64,000 nt of DNA from Candidatus Rickettsiella isopodorum (GTDB taxonomy: Bacteria; Pseudomonadota; Gammaproteobacteria; Diplorickettsiales; Diplorickettsiaceae): NCBI RefSeq assembly GCF_001881495.1, contig NZ_LUKY01000032.1:1-64000 (forward strand), read 5' to 3'. Below, piece by piece: positions 31,567-40,634 of this stretch (position 1 is the first letter of the stretch; each line of letters opens with the position of its first letter). A program made the position numbers and the translations under genes. The notes beneath the pieces are model-generated. The model was not told the DNA's origin. It did no database searches and saw only the letters and a program-made list of their open reading frames with translations.

Positions 31567-32277
31567 TTATTTAGTTGCAGTGAAACTAGATGTAGAGTTT
31601 ATACTATTTGTATCATTTTGATTTCCTGCAGGACGGTAGAAATTAGCAGAATAAACGGTTCGGCTTGTACCTGGTATCGATGGCATGGAGGATACTTGTG
31701 TTTGAGTAGCGCTTTGAGAAGGATGCACTTTACTCTTAAAAATAGTATCGGCTTCTTCAATCGTTCTTAATTCCGCTTGAACAGTGAATAATATTTCTGT
31801 CAGTTTTTTAGCAGCTTTTCTATTATTAAAAAATAAATCCATCAACACCCAAGCAAAAATAACTAGGGGGATAACAGCTAAAGCGGGAGAGGCGGTTGCC
31901 ATAAGTGCGCTTATAAGTAGGATAAAACCTAGCATACTGCTGGTGTTATCTGGAATGATATTTAAAAAATCCTTGATTCGCGGATAGCGTTCACAACTTG
32001 TTGTATATTTTTTAAGATGTTCTATAAGCGATTTAATAGTTTCGTCGACGTAGTTTTTTTCTTTATTATTATTAAAAAAGTTACTTTCAGCTAATTCATC
32101 TAATTTTTGAATAAATTTTAGACAATCTTGCACTAATTTAGTGCGACAGCCTTTTATCTGCTTAATACTCGCTAAATCTAATTTATTTTCATTTTCATCT
32201 GACCAGCTTAGCTGTTCGATATAGCCTAGCTGTGCTTTGAGTAATGTGGCTGTTCCGTTAGAAAATTCTATTAACAT
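31567..32277 (-). CDS. Hypothetical two-TM protein inserted between ruvA and ruvB
   Basis: Not recognised. 236 residues: a helical N-terminal domain (1-105), a hydrophobic hairpin (about 113-130 and 132-150), a short charged helix ('ELRTIEEAD'), then a disordered Ser/Thr/Asn/Gln-rich tail (about 182-236). It is on the strand opposite to the ruv genes and has AT-rich flanks (106 and 229 bases), consistent with insertion of a self-contained gene. The layout resembles the 2309-2941 protein. Candidate secreted or membrane-associated lineage-specific protein; function unknown. Confidence 0.55.
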   Translation of the reverse strand: MLIEFSNGTATLLKAQLGYIEQLSWSDENENKLDLASIKQIKGCRTKLVQDCLKFIQKLDELAESNFFNNNKEKNYVDETIKSLIEHLKKYTTSCERYPRIKDFLNIIPDNTSSMLGFILLISALMATASPALAVIPLVIFAWVLMDLFFNNRKAAKKLTEILFTVQAELRTIEEADTIFKSKVHPSQSATQTQVSSMPSIPGTSRTVYSANFYRPAGNQNDTNSINSTSSFTATK

Positions 32278-32506
32278 TTTTAAATGTCCTTTTTGATTTA
32301 TTATTAGAATAATAAGACTATTCTATTTTTTTTATAAGCTCAATGATTATTAATATTAGATAATGAAAAATAAATTGCTTAAATCGAGTAAGCTTTCCAA
32401 TACTTTCGATGCTTGCTAAAAATTGAGTAATTAGCTAATAATAGAACTACTCGCCATTGGGAGTGCATTTAACTTATTTTTATCGGTTTATCTCCGATCC
32501 TTATTT

Positions 32507-33562
32507 ATGCAAATCTCTGATCGCTTAACGTCAGCTAAAAAAAATGCTGAAGATGAAAAAATCTATCCACGCATTCGCCCACTCGCTTTAGCGGATTACT
32601 TAGGACAAGCATCGGTTTGTGAACAAATGGCTTTGTTTATTCATGCGGCACGTGCTCGAACTGAAGCTTTAGATCATGTGTTAATTGTAGGGCCTCCGGG
32701 TTTAGGTAAAACGACATTGGCCCATATTATTGCTCATGAAATGAGTGTCGGTCTCAAACAAACTTCAGGACCGATTTTAGAAAGAGCCGGCGATTTAGCC
32801 GCATTATTAACCCATCTTGAAGCAAAAGAAGTGTTGTTTATTGATGAAATCCATCGTTTAAGTCCAGTGATTGAAGAAATACTTTACCCGGCCTTAGAAG
32901 ATTATCAACTGGATATCATGATAGGCGAGGGGCCGGCTGCACGTTCGATTAAATTAGATTTACCGCCATTTACACTAATTGGTGCTACCACGCGCGCGGG
33001 GTTGTTAACGTCACCCTTGCGGGATCGGTTTGGTATTGTACAACGCTTAGAGTTTTATAGTGTCGCTGATCTTTGTCGTATCGTGACCCGCTCAGCTGGA
33101 ATTTTAGGTGTGGCAATCGATCGAATGGGTGCAAACGAAATTGCTAAACGTGCGCGCGGCACACCACGGATAGCTAATCGTTTGCTACGCCGAGTCAGAG
33201 ATTTTGCTGAAGTAAAAGCCGATGGGAAAATTGACCAATGTTTAGCGGCACAAGCTCTCGATCTATTAGAAGTAGATAAAGAAGGTTTCGATCAACAAGA
33301 TCGAAAATTATTATTAACACTCATTGAAAAATTTGATGGGGGACCCGTCGGTTTAGATAGTTTGGCGGCAGCTATCGGTGAAGAACGCGATACGATCGAA
33401 GAAGTGATAGAACCGTATTTAATTCAGCAAACATTTATAATGCGTACACCACGGGGTCGGGTTGCTACGAAAAAAACTTATCTACATTTTGGATTGACGA
33501 TGCCAATTCATCTCAATGGACAAAAACAACTCAGTTGTGATTTTTCTGATAAAATAAACTAA
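32507..33562 (+). CDS. ruvB: Holliday junction DNA helicase subunit RuvB
   Basis: AAA+ motor that drives branch migration with RuvA. 351 residues. Walker A '[13 protein letters not shown]', Walker B '[11 protein letters not shown]', sensor '[18 protein letters not shown]' and the C-terminal winged-helix domain ('[18 protein letters not shown]') are all present. It ends with a slightly longer tail than usual. It precedes tolQ by 104 bases. Confidence 0.96.
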   Translation: MQISDRLTSAKKNAEDEKIYPRIRPLALADYLGQASVCEQMALFIHAARARTEALDHVLIVGPPGLGKTTLAHIIAHEMSVGLKQTSGPILERAGDLAALLTHLEAKEVLFIDEIHRLSPVIEEILYPALEDYQLDIMIGEGPAARSIKLDLPPFTLIGATTRAGLLTSPLRDRFGIVQRLEFYSVADLCRIVTRSAGILGVAIDRMGANEIAKRARGTPRIANRLLRRVRDFAEVKADGKIDQCLAAQALDLLEVDKEGFDQQDRKLLLTLIEKFDGGPVGLDSLAAAIGEERDTIEEVIEPYLIQQTFIMRTPRGRVATKKTYLHFGLTMPIHLNGQKQLSCDFSDKIN

Positions 33563-33570
33563 AGTTAAAT

Positions 33571-33650
33571 GTATAATTACAGCGCTGGGATTTTTTGTAA
33601 GTCACGAAGCAAGTTGAACGGTAACACAGACAAAAATTCAATCCGAAGCG
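33571..33650 (+). repeat. Dispersed intergenic repeat, copy B (before tolQ)
   Basis: Same family as copy A: 'acagcgctgggatttttt', 'gaagcaagttgaacggtaac', 'acagacaaaaattcaatcc', ending 'gaagcg' 17 bases before the tolQ start. The spacing to the start codon equals that of copy A. Confidence 0.75.
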
Positions 33651-33666
33651 TAAGATGAGGTAGGTA

Positions 33667-34368
33667 ATGCCAACGGTCGATCCATCACTGTGGAGTTATT
33701 TTTCCGCTGCCAGCGGAATAGTCAAATTTGTCATGTTAATCTTGCTTGCCGCATCTATCGTATCCTGGTCGATGATTTTGCAGCGCGGATTTATGTTAAG
33801 ACGCTCAAGAAAATTACTGGCTCAATTTGAAGACAAATTTTGGTCAGGTATTGATCTCAGTAAACTGTATGGGGATTTAAATCGTGAACAGGATCAACAC
33901 AGTGGTCTAGCCAGCATTTTTCATGCTGGCTTTCGTGAGTTTATGCGTTTACATCAACAAGTGGGGGATATGCCGGTTATTATTATGGAAGGTGTGCAAC
34001 GTTCGATGCGTATTGCTTATTCCGAACAACACCAACAATTGGAAAAACATCTCGATTTTTTAGCCACGTTAGGTTCGACAAGTCCGTATATTGGATTGTT
34101 TGGTACCGTCTGGGGTATCATGACCTCTTTTCAAGCATTGTCGGCTTCGCAACAGACTGCCACTATAGCGATGGTCGCACCAGGTATTTCTGAAGCTTTA
34201 GTTGCCACGGCGATGGGTTTGTTTGTCGCTATTCCTGCAGTAATTTTTTACAATCGATATTCGCATCAAATTCAACATTTACTACATAATTATCACCGCT
34301 TTCAAGAAGAGTTTTCGAATATTTTGTATCGTCAAGTTCACGGTAATACAGGTAGTCATGTTGTATAA
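33667..34368 (+). CDS. tolQ: Tol-Pal system proton channel subunit TolQ
   Basis: Inner-membrane subunit of the TolQR motor, which uses the proton gradient to drive TolA and outer-membrane constriction at division. 233 residues with three membrane helices (about 15-37, 135-160 and 170-195). The 'GSTSPYIGLFGTVWGIMTSF' and 'GISEALVATAMGLFVAIPAV' helices are diagnostic of TolQ/ExbB. It overlaps tolR by 11 bases. The usual upstream ybgC is absent. Confidence 0.95.
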   Translation: MPTVDPSLWSYFSAASGIVKFVMLILLAASIVSWSMILQRGFMLRRSRKLLAQFEDKFWSGIDLSKLYGDLNREQDQHSGLASIFHAGFREFMRLHQQVGDMPVIIMEGVQRSMRIAYSEQHQQLEKHLDFLATLGSTSPYIGLFGTVWGIMTSFQALSASQQTATIAMVAPGISEALVATAMGLFVAIPAVIFYNRYSHQIQHLLHNYHRFQEEFSNILYRQVHGNTGSHVV

Positions 34369-34819
34369 TCCTTATCAATTTCCCCCGCAACGACGTAAAG
34401 GACCTTTATCTGAGATCAATGTTGTTCCCTACATTGATGTCATGTTAGTGTTATTAGTGATTTTTATGGTTACAACGCCTTTATTATCACAAGGCATTAA
34501 AGTGAATTTGCCGCGAGCACAAGCGCAAACCATAGTGCCGGCACAGGAACCGATTATTGTATCCATTGATGACAAAGGACTTTTTTATTTAAATACCACT
34601 ACTCATCCTGAAACCGCTTTAGATGCTCATCAATTAAGCCTAGAGGTCAGTGAACAAATACGCAATGCCGAACAAAAAAAAGCACCACGCCAAGTGTTTG
34701 TTAAAGGTGATAAAAAAGTTGATTACGGCAAAGTGGTATCAGCGATGGTTTTATTACAACAAGCGGGTGCCATCAATATTGGTTTGTTAACTGAGTCACC
34801 GCCTCCACAAGCGGTTTAA
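34358..34819 (+). CDS. tolR: Tol-Pal system proton channel subunit TolR
   Basis: 153 residues, one N-terminal membrane helix. 'SEINVVPYIDVMLVLLVIFM' contains the channel Asp essential for proton flow in the TolR/ExbD family. The periplasmic part ends in the usual 'VVSAMVLLQQAG' helix. It starts within the tolQ 3' end. Confidence 0.95.
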   Translation: MLYNPYQFPPQRRKGPLSEINVVPYIDVMLVLLVIFMVTTPLLSQGIKVNLPRAQAQTIVPAQEPIIVSIDDKGLFYLNTTTHPETALDAHQLSLEVSEQIRNAEQKKAPRQVFVKGDKKVDYGKVVSAMVLLQQAGAINIGLLTESPPPQAV

Positions 34820-34826
34820 ATCGTGA

Positions 34827-34905
34827 TATCTATTCACAGCAATGGAGTTTTTGAAGCGTACTGCGAGTTGAGCGGCAATGCAGACAAAAATTTTAATGCG
34901 AAGCG
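34827..34905 (+). repeat. Dispersed intergenic repeat, copy C (before tolA)
   Basis: Same family: 'ttcacagcaatggagttttt', 'gagttgagcggcaatgcag', 'acaaaaattttaatgcgaag', ending at 'gcgaagcg' three bases before the tolA ATG. It therefore supplies the whole ribosome-binding region of tolA. A shorter spacer than in copy A follows the first block. Confidence 0.75.
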
Positions 34906-34908
34906 ACT

Positions 34909-35754
34909 ATGTTGAGTCGAGTTAATACAGAAGATTATCGCTACTCGCTAGTCGTTGCGATTTTCTTGCATATTGTCTTATTTTTAGCTTTATTCTTAAC
35001 ACTACGGCATAGTACAAAATTGTTATTTTTAGCGCCGCCGCCTTTACAAGTGATCCATGCAACAGCGATCTCGATGGATGCATTGGCTCAGAAATCGACG
35101 CCTGCTATAGAAAGAATAAAACCATTACCCACCGCCGTTGCAAAAACGCTGTCGAAACCGTTATTACTGAAAAAAAGTCCCGTGCTATTATCGATTAAGG
35201 AAAAAAAAGTGGCTAAAACCAAGCCGGATAAAATGACTCCGGTGAAGGCACCAAATAAACAGCCATCATTAGTAAAAAAAAATATGCCGGCTAAAGCTAA
35301 ACCAACCAAAATTGTGGTGAATAAATCAAAAAAAGTTACGCATACCCATCTAAAACCGTCCAAGGAATCATTAAAATTAGTTGAAAAAAATATCCAACAA
35401 TTACTTGATCAAGAAATGAAATCGCTGGCAAAACAACAGATTATTGCCGCGCGTAATGCGGCAACAACAGATAAATATCGACATCTCATTTTACAAGTGA
35501 TTGCACAACAATGGATTATTCCACCGGAAATGAATAAGCATTTAGAAACTAAATTAGCTGTGCATTTGGCGCCGGGAGGTATGGTATTAGAAGTAAGTAT
35601 TGTCAAAAGCAGTGGTAATTTGGTCTTGGATCGTTCGGCACAAACGGCAGTCTATAAAGCATCACCTTTGCCAGTGCCAAAAAATAGAGGTTTGTTTCAT
35701 ACCTTTCGTCGAATCAATCTGACCGTACGGCCCGAAGGAGTTATCACACAATAA
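34909..35754 (+). CDS. tolA: Tol-Pal system periplasm-spanning protein TolA
   Basis: 281 residues: a short cytosolic N terminus, one membrane helix (about 17-36), a Lys/Pro/Ala-rich linker (about 55-155), and a C-terminal TonB-like domain ('IAQQWIIPPEMNKHLETKL' to the end). It links the TolQR motor to TolB/Pal. The linker is shorter and more Lys-rich than the long Ala-rich helix of E. coli TolA (421 residues). The rest of the tol-pal genes are 3.5 kb downstream. Confidence 0.88.
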   Translation: MLSRVNTEDYRYSLVVAIFLHIVLFLALFLTLRHSTKLLFLAPPPLQVIHATAISMDALAQKSTPAIERIKPLPTAVAKTLSKPLLLKKSPVLLSIKEKKVAKTKPDKMTPVKAPNKQPSLVKKNMPAKAKPTKIVVNKSKKVTHTHLKPSKESLKLVEKNIQQLLDQEMKSLAKQQIIAARNAATTDKYRHLILQVIAQQWIIPPEMNKHLETKLAVHLAPGGMVLEVSIVKSSGNLVLDRSAQTAVYKASPLPVPKNRGLFHTFRRINLTVRPEGVITQ

Positions 35755-35876
35755 TCTTTAGTGGTTAAGTAAATAACATCGTAAGGGTTTGAGTGAAACG
35801 TAGATTAGTTTCAATAGTTTATCCCATAACCAATTTTTGAAATAACACTTTTAAATTATCATTTATTTGCATGATT

Positions 35877-35907
35877 AAAAAAGCATACTATTAAGCATGC
35901 TTTTTTA
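35877..35907. terminator. Bidirectional terminator between tolA and the next gene
   Basis: 'aaaaagcat' pairs with 'atgcttttt' around a ten-base loop, giving a hairpin with A-run and T-run on the two sides. It lies between convergent genes (tolA plus, the next gene minus), so it can work for both. Confidence 0.8.
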
Positions 35908-35959
35908 TGTATTATGTACAAGGTAATTAAATCGTTTTTAAAAAATAGTAAAAAACGAT

Positions 35960-36901
35960 TTATATCGTGCCAGATTTAGTTAACGAATTCAATTCGTTTA
36001 AGTCAAGAAGTTGCTCCTGACTACCTCTGCCTTTAGGAAGAGTAGAAATATTAGAAAGATTAGAAGGAAAATTTTTTCTCCAGGTATCGGGTTGAGAATT
36101 TAATTGATTCATATAGTGCTCAATTTCAGTTTTTGGATTTTCTTGTTTTGCTAATTGAATGATCTGATCGAATATTGATTGGTTGGTTTCATCGATCAAT
36201 AATCTATTTAAATAATCCTTGAATTGGCTCCATAATATATGATTAGCATCATCGCTAAATAAAAATCTGTTATCTGGGTCATCAAGCTGGCTAAGATTGG
36301 CAGATGTTAACAGATTGGTTTTATTTAAAGCGACTAAAACAATAGCTATATTGGCAGCGTAGTTAGGTTTTTCAATAATATAATCGAAATTTTCTTGATT
36401 TAAGCAATCACCGTCGCTGAGAGTATTCACTGCACTCACAATGTAATTAAACACTATTAAAATATTTTCTTCAGTTGTTTCGAAAAAATTACCGATAGCA
36501 TCAAAATTAGCAGGGTTTAGAAGTTGATTTTTGTTGAATTGTGTTAGTAGATTGTTAAGTAGTTGAAAATGATTTGTTTTTAGTTTATTTAATTTTTCTA
36601 GGTTTTTTGGTGTAATAAGTTTAGCTATATAGAGTTGATCCATAGCTTGATGAACAGCATTCAAATCTAGATTATCTAAAAAAATCAATACGGCTTGATA
36701 AACCTGATAGGAAGCTTGTGTGGGTTTTGGTAAATTTTCAATAAAGCACTGATAAATTTTTAAAAAATTAGCTTGTTCAGCATCCCTTAGTGTGCGTAAT
36801 GTTCGTATTGCGGCTTGATCACGACGGAAGAGGCGTCGCCAGAAACCTTTGTTATTATCATAGACTTGCAAGGCACTTTGTATTTCTGTAGGTATTGGCA
36901 T
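35960..36901 (-). CDS. Hypothetical helical-repeat protein (candidate effector)
   Basis: Not recognised with certainty. 313 residues, almost all helical, with no signal peptide or membrane helix. Degenerate repeats recur about every 35-50 residues with the pattern hydrophobic-L-L/I-T/N-x-x-N: 'KLITPKNLEKL', 'QLLNPANFDAIG', 'DCLNQENFDYI', 'NLLTSANLSQL', 'RLLIDETNQSIFDQI'. I recall similar repeats in hypothetical and effector-type proteins of Legionellales. The C terminus is polar. It is a lone minus-strand gene inside the split tol-pal region. The effector idea is inference. Confidence 0.55.
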   Translation of the reverse strand: MPIPTEIQSALQVYDNNKGFWRRLFRRDQAAIRTLRTLRDAEQANFLKIYQCFIENLPKPTQASYQVYQAVLIFLDNLDLNAVHQAMDQLYIAKLITPKNLEKLNKLKTNHFQLLNNLLTQFNKNQLLNPANFDAIGNFFETTEENILIVFNYIVSAVNTLSDGDCLNQENFDYIIEKPNYAANIAIVLVALNKTNLLTSANLSQLDDPDNRFLFSDDANHILWSQFKDYLNRLLIDETNQSIFDQIIQLAKQENPKTEIEHYMNQLNSQPDTWRKNFPSNLSNISTLPKGRGSQEQLLDLNELNSLTKSGTI

Positions 36902-37298
36902 GATAACTCCTTGTTATTGCTTGTTTGGTAGGAAAAAAAGTTTTCAAACTAAAAGTAGATTATCTATTATAGTGTATCTACACTTAAATAGTCATGTTTT
37001 TTTGACAAAAAAATGGTTTTTAATTTCTAAATTTTATTTTTTAAATGCTCTATTGATCCTGCTCCGGAACTTGTTTTTTTCTATGAAGGGATGAGTTGAA
37101 GTATGGGGAAATAATAAAACGAATTAGCAATCGCATAGACAAAATTTTTTTCACTGTTTACTATATATCGTTCGACCCTGTTGCCAGGGAAGTACGAAGA
37201 AAATCCTAAAGTAAGGGAATACTGGGCTTAATAATAGCCTACACAGGGATAGGTGTGGGAAAAGAGACTTACTTATCCTGTTTCAGTTTTAACTTAGT
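36902..37298. other. 397-bp divergent intergenic region with structured leader
   Basis: No coding frame was recognised. The first 200 bases are very AT-rich. From about 37136 there is a promoter-like pair, then a 'ccctg...caggg' stem (about 37174-37189), and 'acagggata' pairing with 'tatcctgt' (about 37242-37281). These lie in the leader of the MFS gene and may form a 5' regulatory RNA or a short non-coding RNA. Confidence 0.5.
37136..37164 (+). promoter_or_regulatory. Candidate sigma-70 promoter for the MFS gene
   Basis: -35 TAGACA (five of six consensus bases) at 37136-37141, a 17-base spacer, and -10 TACTAT (four of six) at 37159-37164. Transcription would start near 37171 and leave a ~140-base structured leader. 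Confidence 0.45.
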
Positions 37299-37313
37299 TT
37301 GAGATTGCTAAAA

Positions 37314-38597
37314 ATGTCGAATAATCGTTTTATCAATAGATGTCTACAACACCCTTATTATCCTTGGCTAGTTTGGGGTTTGGCGGCGAGTGCGTTTTTT
37401 ATCGAATACTTTGTCAGAGTAGCGCCGGGTGTGATGGTTGATTCGTTAATGCACGATTTTAAGGTGCAGGCCTTAGCTTTGGGAAGTTTATCGGCTTTTT
37501 TCTATTATACCTATGTCGGTATGCAAATCCCGGTCGGTATTTTAGTTGACCGGTTTAGTTTGCGTTGGTTATTGACCAGCATGATTTTTCTTTGTGGTTT
37601 ATCCAGTCTTATTTTTGCAATGACAACGCATCTTGAAATTGCTGCGTTTGCCCGCTTAATGATGGGCTTTGGTGCCGCCTTTGCTTTTGTCAGCGCATTA
37701 AAAGTAGCAGCAGTGTGGTTTCCAGCAAAAAAATTTGGTTTGTTAGCGGGCTTAACGCAAGCCTTGGGTATGTTGGGTGCTGCCGTAGGTCAAATGCCGC
37801 TGGCTTATTTAGTAGAAAATTTCGGTTGGCGAAACGCTTTAATTTTTATTGCAGGCTTAATGATTTTCTTGTCACTATTGGTGGCGTTATGGGTCCGTGA
37901 TCCGATCTTACCCGTTGCACAAGCTAAAAATAAAAAAACTTTAACCCATTCGCCTTGGTCAGGTTTAATGCGTGTATTGCGAAATCCGCAAAGTTGGTGG
38001 AATGCTTTATTGGCGGGCTTACTTTTTGCACCCACGGCAGCTTTGGCAGAATTATGGGGTGTTAAATTTTTTCGCCAAACCTACGATTTAAGTAATGAAG
38101 TTGCCGCGATGGGTATTGGTTTAATCTTTATCGGTTGGACGATCGGCGGCCCTTTAATGGGTTGGATTTCAGATAAAATTCAACGGCGCAAGCTGATACT
38201 CATTTTATCGGCAAGTTTTAGTTTATTATTTGCTAGTCTAGTTATTTTAATGCCTGGCTTACCTTTAGGTATTTTATTTAGTTTGTTATTTTTATATGGA
38301 TTTTCAAATACGGGTGTTGCTACCGCTTATGCCGTGGCATCAGAAATTAATCCACAATCGGTGGCTGGAACTTCAGTTGCATTCGCGAATATGGCATCGG
38401 TTATTATCGGTGCAGGCTTTCAGCCGCTAATAGGTTGGTTATTGCAAAAAAATTGGGATGGTGTGATGGTGCAAGGTGTACCGTATTATTCTAATAGTAA
38501 CTTTCGTTCGGCTTTATTGATCTTGCTCGCCAGTTTATTGTTGGCCATATTCGTAGCTTGTGGTATTAAAGAAACCTATTGTCGACGTGTCAATTAA
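37314..38597 (+). CDS. Major facilitator superfamily transporter
   Basis: 427 residues with 12 predicted membrane helices. The MFS loop 2-3 motif is seen as 'GILVDRFSLRWLL', and the corresponding second-half loop as 'GWISDKIQRRKL'. 'ASAFFIEYFVRVAPGVMVDS' near the N terminus resembles MFS members common in Legionella and Coxiella. The substrate cannot be told. The ATG (MSNNRF) was preferred over a TTG five codons earlier. It separates tolA from tolB. Confidence 0.85.
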   Translation: MSNNRFINRCLQHPYYPWLVWGLAASAFFIEYFVRVAPGVMVDSLMHDFKVQALALGSLSAFFYYTYVGMQIPVGILVDRFSLRWLLTSMIFLCGLSSLIFAMTTHLEIAAFARLMMGFGAAFAFVSALKVAAVWFPAKKFGLLAGLTQALGMLGAAVGQMPLAYLVENFGWRNALIFIAGLMIFLSLLVALWVRDPILPVAQAKNKKTLTHSPWSGLMRVLRNPQSWWNALLAGLLFAPTAALAELWGVKFFRQTYDLSNEVAAMGIGLIFIGWTIGGPLMGWISDKIQRRKLILILSASFSLLFASLVILMPGLPLGILFSLLFLYGFSNTGVATAYAVASEINPQSVAGTSVAFANMASVIIGAGFQPLIGWLLQKNWDGVMVQGVPYYSNSNFRSALLILLASLLLAIFVACGIKETYCRRVN

Positions 38598-38718
38598 AAA
38601 CCATTTAAATAAACCCATTAGCATAACATTCATTATCTCACTATTTTTTTGATTAAAATAAATTAAAAGTCATTCATTGACTCTATATACTTTAAATTTT
38701 ATTAACTTGAGTTGTTTT

Positions 38719-39270
38719 ATGATGTTAAAAAATACGGTAGCAGTTTATGGTGTTATCGCTAAATTTTTTCATTGGTTTATGGCAGCGTTGATTATCGGCA
38801 TGTTTATGCTGGCTTATACCATGATTAATATTCCTGCATCGCATTTTAGTGATCGTTTATATAGTCTTCATAAAGCGACCGGTTTGTTTTTATTCGGTTT
38901 AGTGATCTTAAGACTCCTTTGGCGTTTTATAAATATTGAGCCGAAATTACCGCGATCGGTTCCTCTTTGGCAGCGTCAATTAGCTAAATTGAATATTATC
39001 GCGTTGTATCTATTAATGCTGGCGATGCCATTAACAGGATTTTTAATGTCAACCTTCGGTAATCACATAATTAGTTTTTATGGTATTTTTACGGTATCAC
39101 CCTTAGCTGATAATCCGCTGGTTTCTAATTTTTTTGCTAAAGCACATCAAATCTTGTCTTATTTATTGATTGCAGCATTTACATTACATGTGATCGGTGC
39201 ATTTTATCATCCTGTATTACAAAGAATGTGGGTGTTTCCTAAAAAAAGAGTAATGGAGAATAACAAATGA
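38719..39270 (+). CDS. Cytochrome b561 family protein
   Basis: 183 residues with four membrane helices. Heme-ligand histidines of the bacterial CybB type are visible in 'AKFFHWFMAALIIG', 'YSLHKATGLFLFGL', and the 'AHQILSYLLIAAFTLHVIGA' helix. It would move electrons from quinol to an acceptor, as in E. coli CybB, a superoxide:quinone oxidoreductase. An ATG in the middle of the first open stretch was chosen because the segment before it has no family similarity. It overlaps tolB by four bases (ATGA), so it is translationally coupled to tolB. Confidence 0.85.
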   Translation: MMLKNTVAVYGVIAKFFHWFMAALIIGMFMLAYTMINIPASHFSDRLYSLHKATGLFLFGLVILRLLWRFINIEPKLPRSVPLWQRQLAKLNIIALYLLMLAMPLTGFLMSTFGNHIISFYGIFTVSPLADNPLVSNFFAKAHQILSYLLIAAFTLHVIGAFYHPVLQRMWVFPKKRVMENNK

Positions 39271-40616
39271 ATGGTTTGCGCTTAGAAAAGTCGTGTCATA
39301 CGAGAAAAAAATTTCTTTTCATACTGATTAGTAGTTTGTTTTCTATATTATTAAGCGCTAGCGCCCAAGCAGCGCTGAATCTTGAATTAACTCAAGGTGT
39401 CGCTAATCAACTACCGATTGCAGTTGTTCCTTTTACGAGTACGGTAGCGTTTGCAGCGGAAAACAATATGAGTGAGGTGATTCAGTCTGATTTAAGCCAT
39501 AGTGGTCAATTTAAAGTCATGATGATGAAAACTCATGCGCTACCACAACCTTATACTAGCGATAAAATTTCTCTGGCTTATTGGCGAGCTCATCATATTG
39601 ATGATGTTATATTGGGGAAAATAAGTGCTCTAGGACAGGGAGAATATCAAGTGCATGTGAATTTAGTGAATGTTGCCCAAGGTCGTAAACAAATTTTAGC
39701 ACAACGAGAATATACAGTGAAATATCCGCAATTACGTGCTTTAGCTCATCATATCAGTGATCTGATTTATGAAAAATTAACGGGTGTTAAAGGTGTTTTT
39801 TCGACACATATCGCTTATGTGTTAGTGACTCGTCAGGATAATCATCGTGTTTATAGTCTGCAAGTGGCTGATATGGATGGCCATAATGCCAAACCTTTAT
39901 TAACCTCGACACAACCTATTATGTCTCCGGCTTGGTCGCATGATGGTAAACGTATTGCCTATGTTTCTTTCGAAAAAATCATGCCGCGAATTTATATTCA
40001 AACGATTGCTAACGGGAAGCGCCAATTAATCAGTGATTATCCGGGTATTAATGGTGCTCCCGCGTGGTCACCCGATGATAAACTCTTAGCTTTAGCCTTA
40101 TCTAAAAATTCGGCTGCGCCAAAAATTTATTTAATGGATTTAGCCAATAAAGATTTACGTCAAGTGACCTTTGGATTTTCTATTGATACAGAACCGACTT
40201 GGTCAAAAGATGGTCGATCATTGCTGTTTACTTCAGATAGAGGAGGTGGACCACAAATTTATCAAATGGAACTAAGCAATAAGCGGTTACAACGTATTAC
40301 ATTTGATGGTAGTTATAATGCACGCGCATCTTTTTCTCCAGATGGAAAAATGATAGTGGTACTCAATCGCGAACAAGGAATGTATAATATAGCGGTGCAA
40401 GATTTAGACGACGATACTTTATTGAGCGTTACGCATTCAGGTTTTGATGCTTCACCCAGTTTTGCACCCAATGGACAAATGGTTTTATTTGAATCAAAAC
40501 CCGGTGAACATGGCTTGTTAGGTATGGCTTCAGTCGATGGAAGAATTAATTGTCGTTTGCCAACACCTGAAGGTGATGTACAAGATCCAGTTTGGTCACC
40601 TTTTTTATCGAGTTAA
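39267..40616 (+). CDS. tolB: Tol-Pal system beta-propeller protein TolB
   Basis: Periplasmic protein that links Pal and the inner-membrane Tol complex. 449 residues: signal peptide (about 14-35, ending SASAQA), an N-terminal alpha/beta domain with 'LPIAVVPF', then a six-bladed propeller with repeated 'SPAWSHDGKRIAYVS', 'APAWSPDDKLLALA', 'EPTWSKDGRSLLFTS' and related blades. It has 'ggag' nine bases before the ATG. Confidence 0.95.
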   Translation: MNGLRLEKSCHTRKKFLFILISSLFSILLSASAQAALNLELTQGVANQLPIAVVPFTSTVAFAAENNMSEVIQSDLSHSGQFKVMMMKTHALPQPYTSDKISLAYWRAHHIDDVILGKISALGQGEYQVHVNLVNVAQGRKQILAQREYTVKYPQLRALAHHISDLIYEKLTGVKGVFSTHIAYVLVTRQDNHRVYSLQVADMDGHNAKPLLTSTQPIMSPAWSHDGKRIAYVSFEKIMPRIYIQTIANGKRQLISDYPGINGAPAWSPDDKLLALALSKNSAAPKIYLMDLANKDLRQVTFGFSIDTEPTWSKDGRSLLFTSDRGGGPQIYQMELSNKRLQRITFDGSYNARASFSPDGKMIVVLNREQGMYNIAVQDLDDDTLLSVTHSGFDASPSFAPNGQMVLFESKPGEHGLLGMASVDGRINCRLPTPEGDVQDPVWSPFLSS

Positions 40617-40634
40617 CTATTTTTGAGGTAGTTT

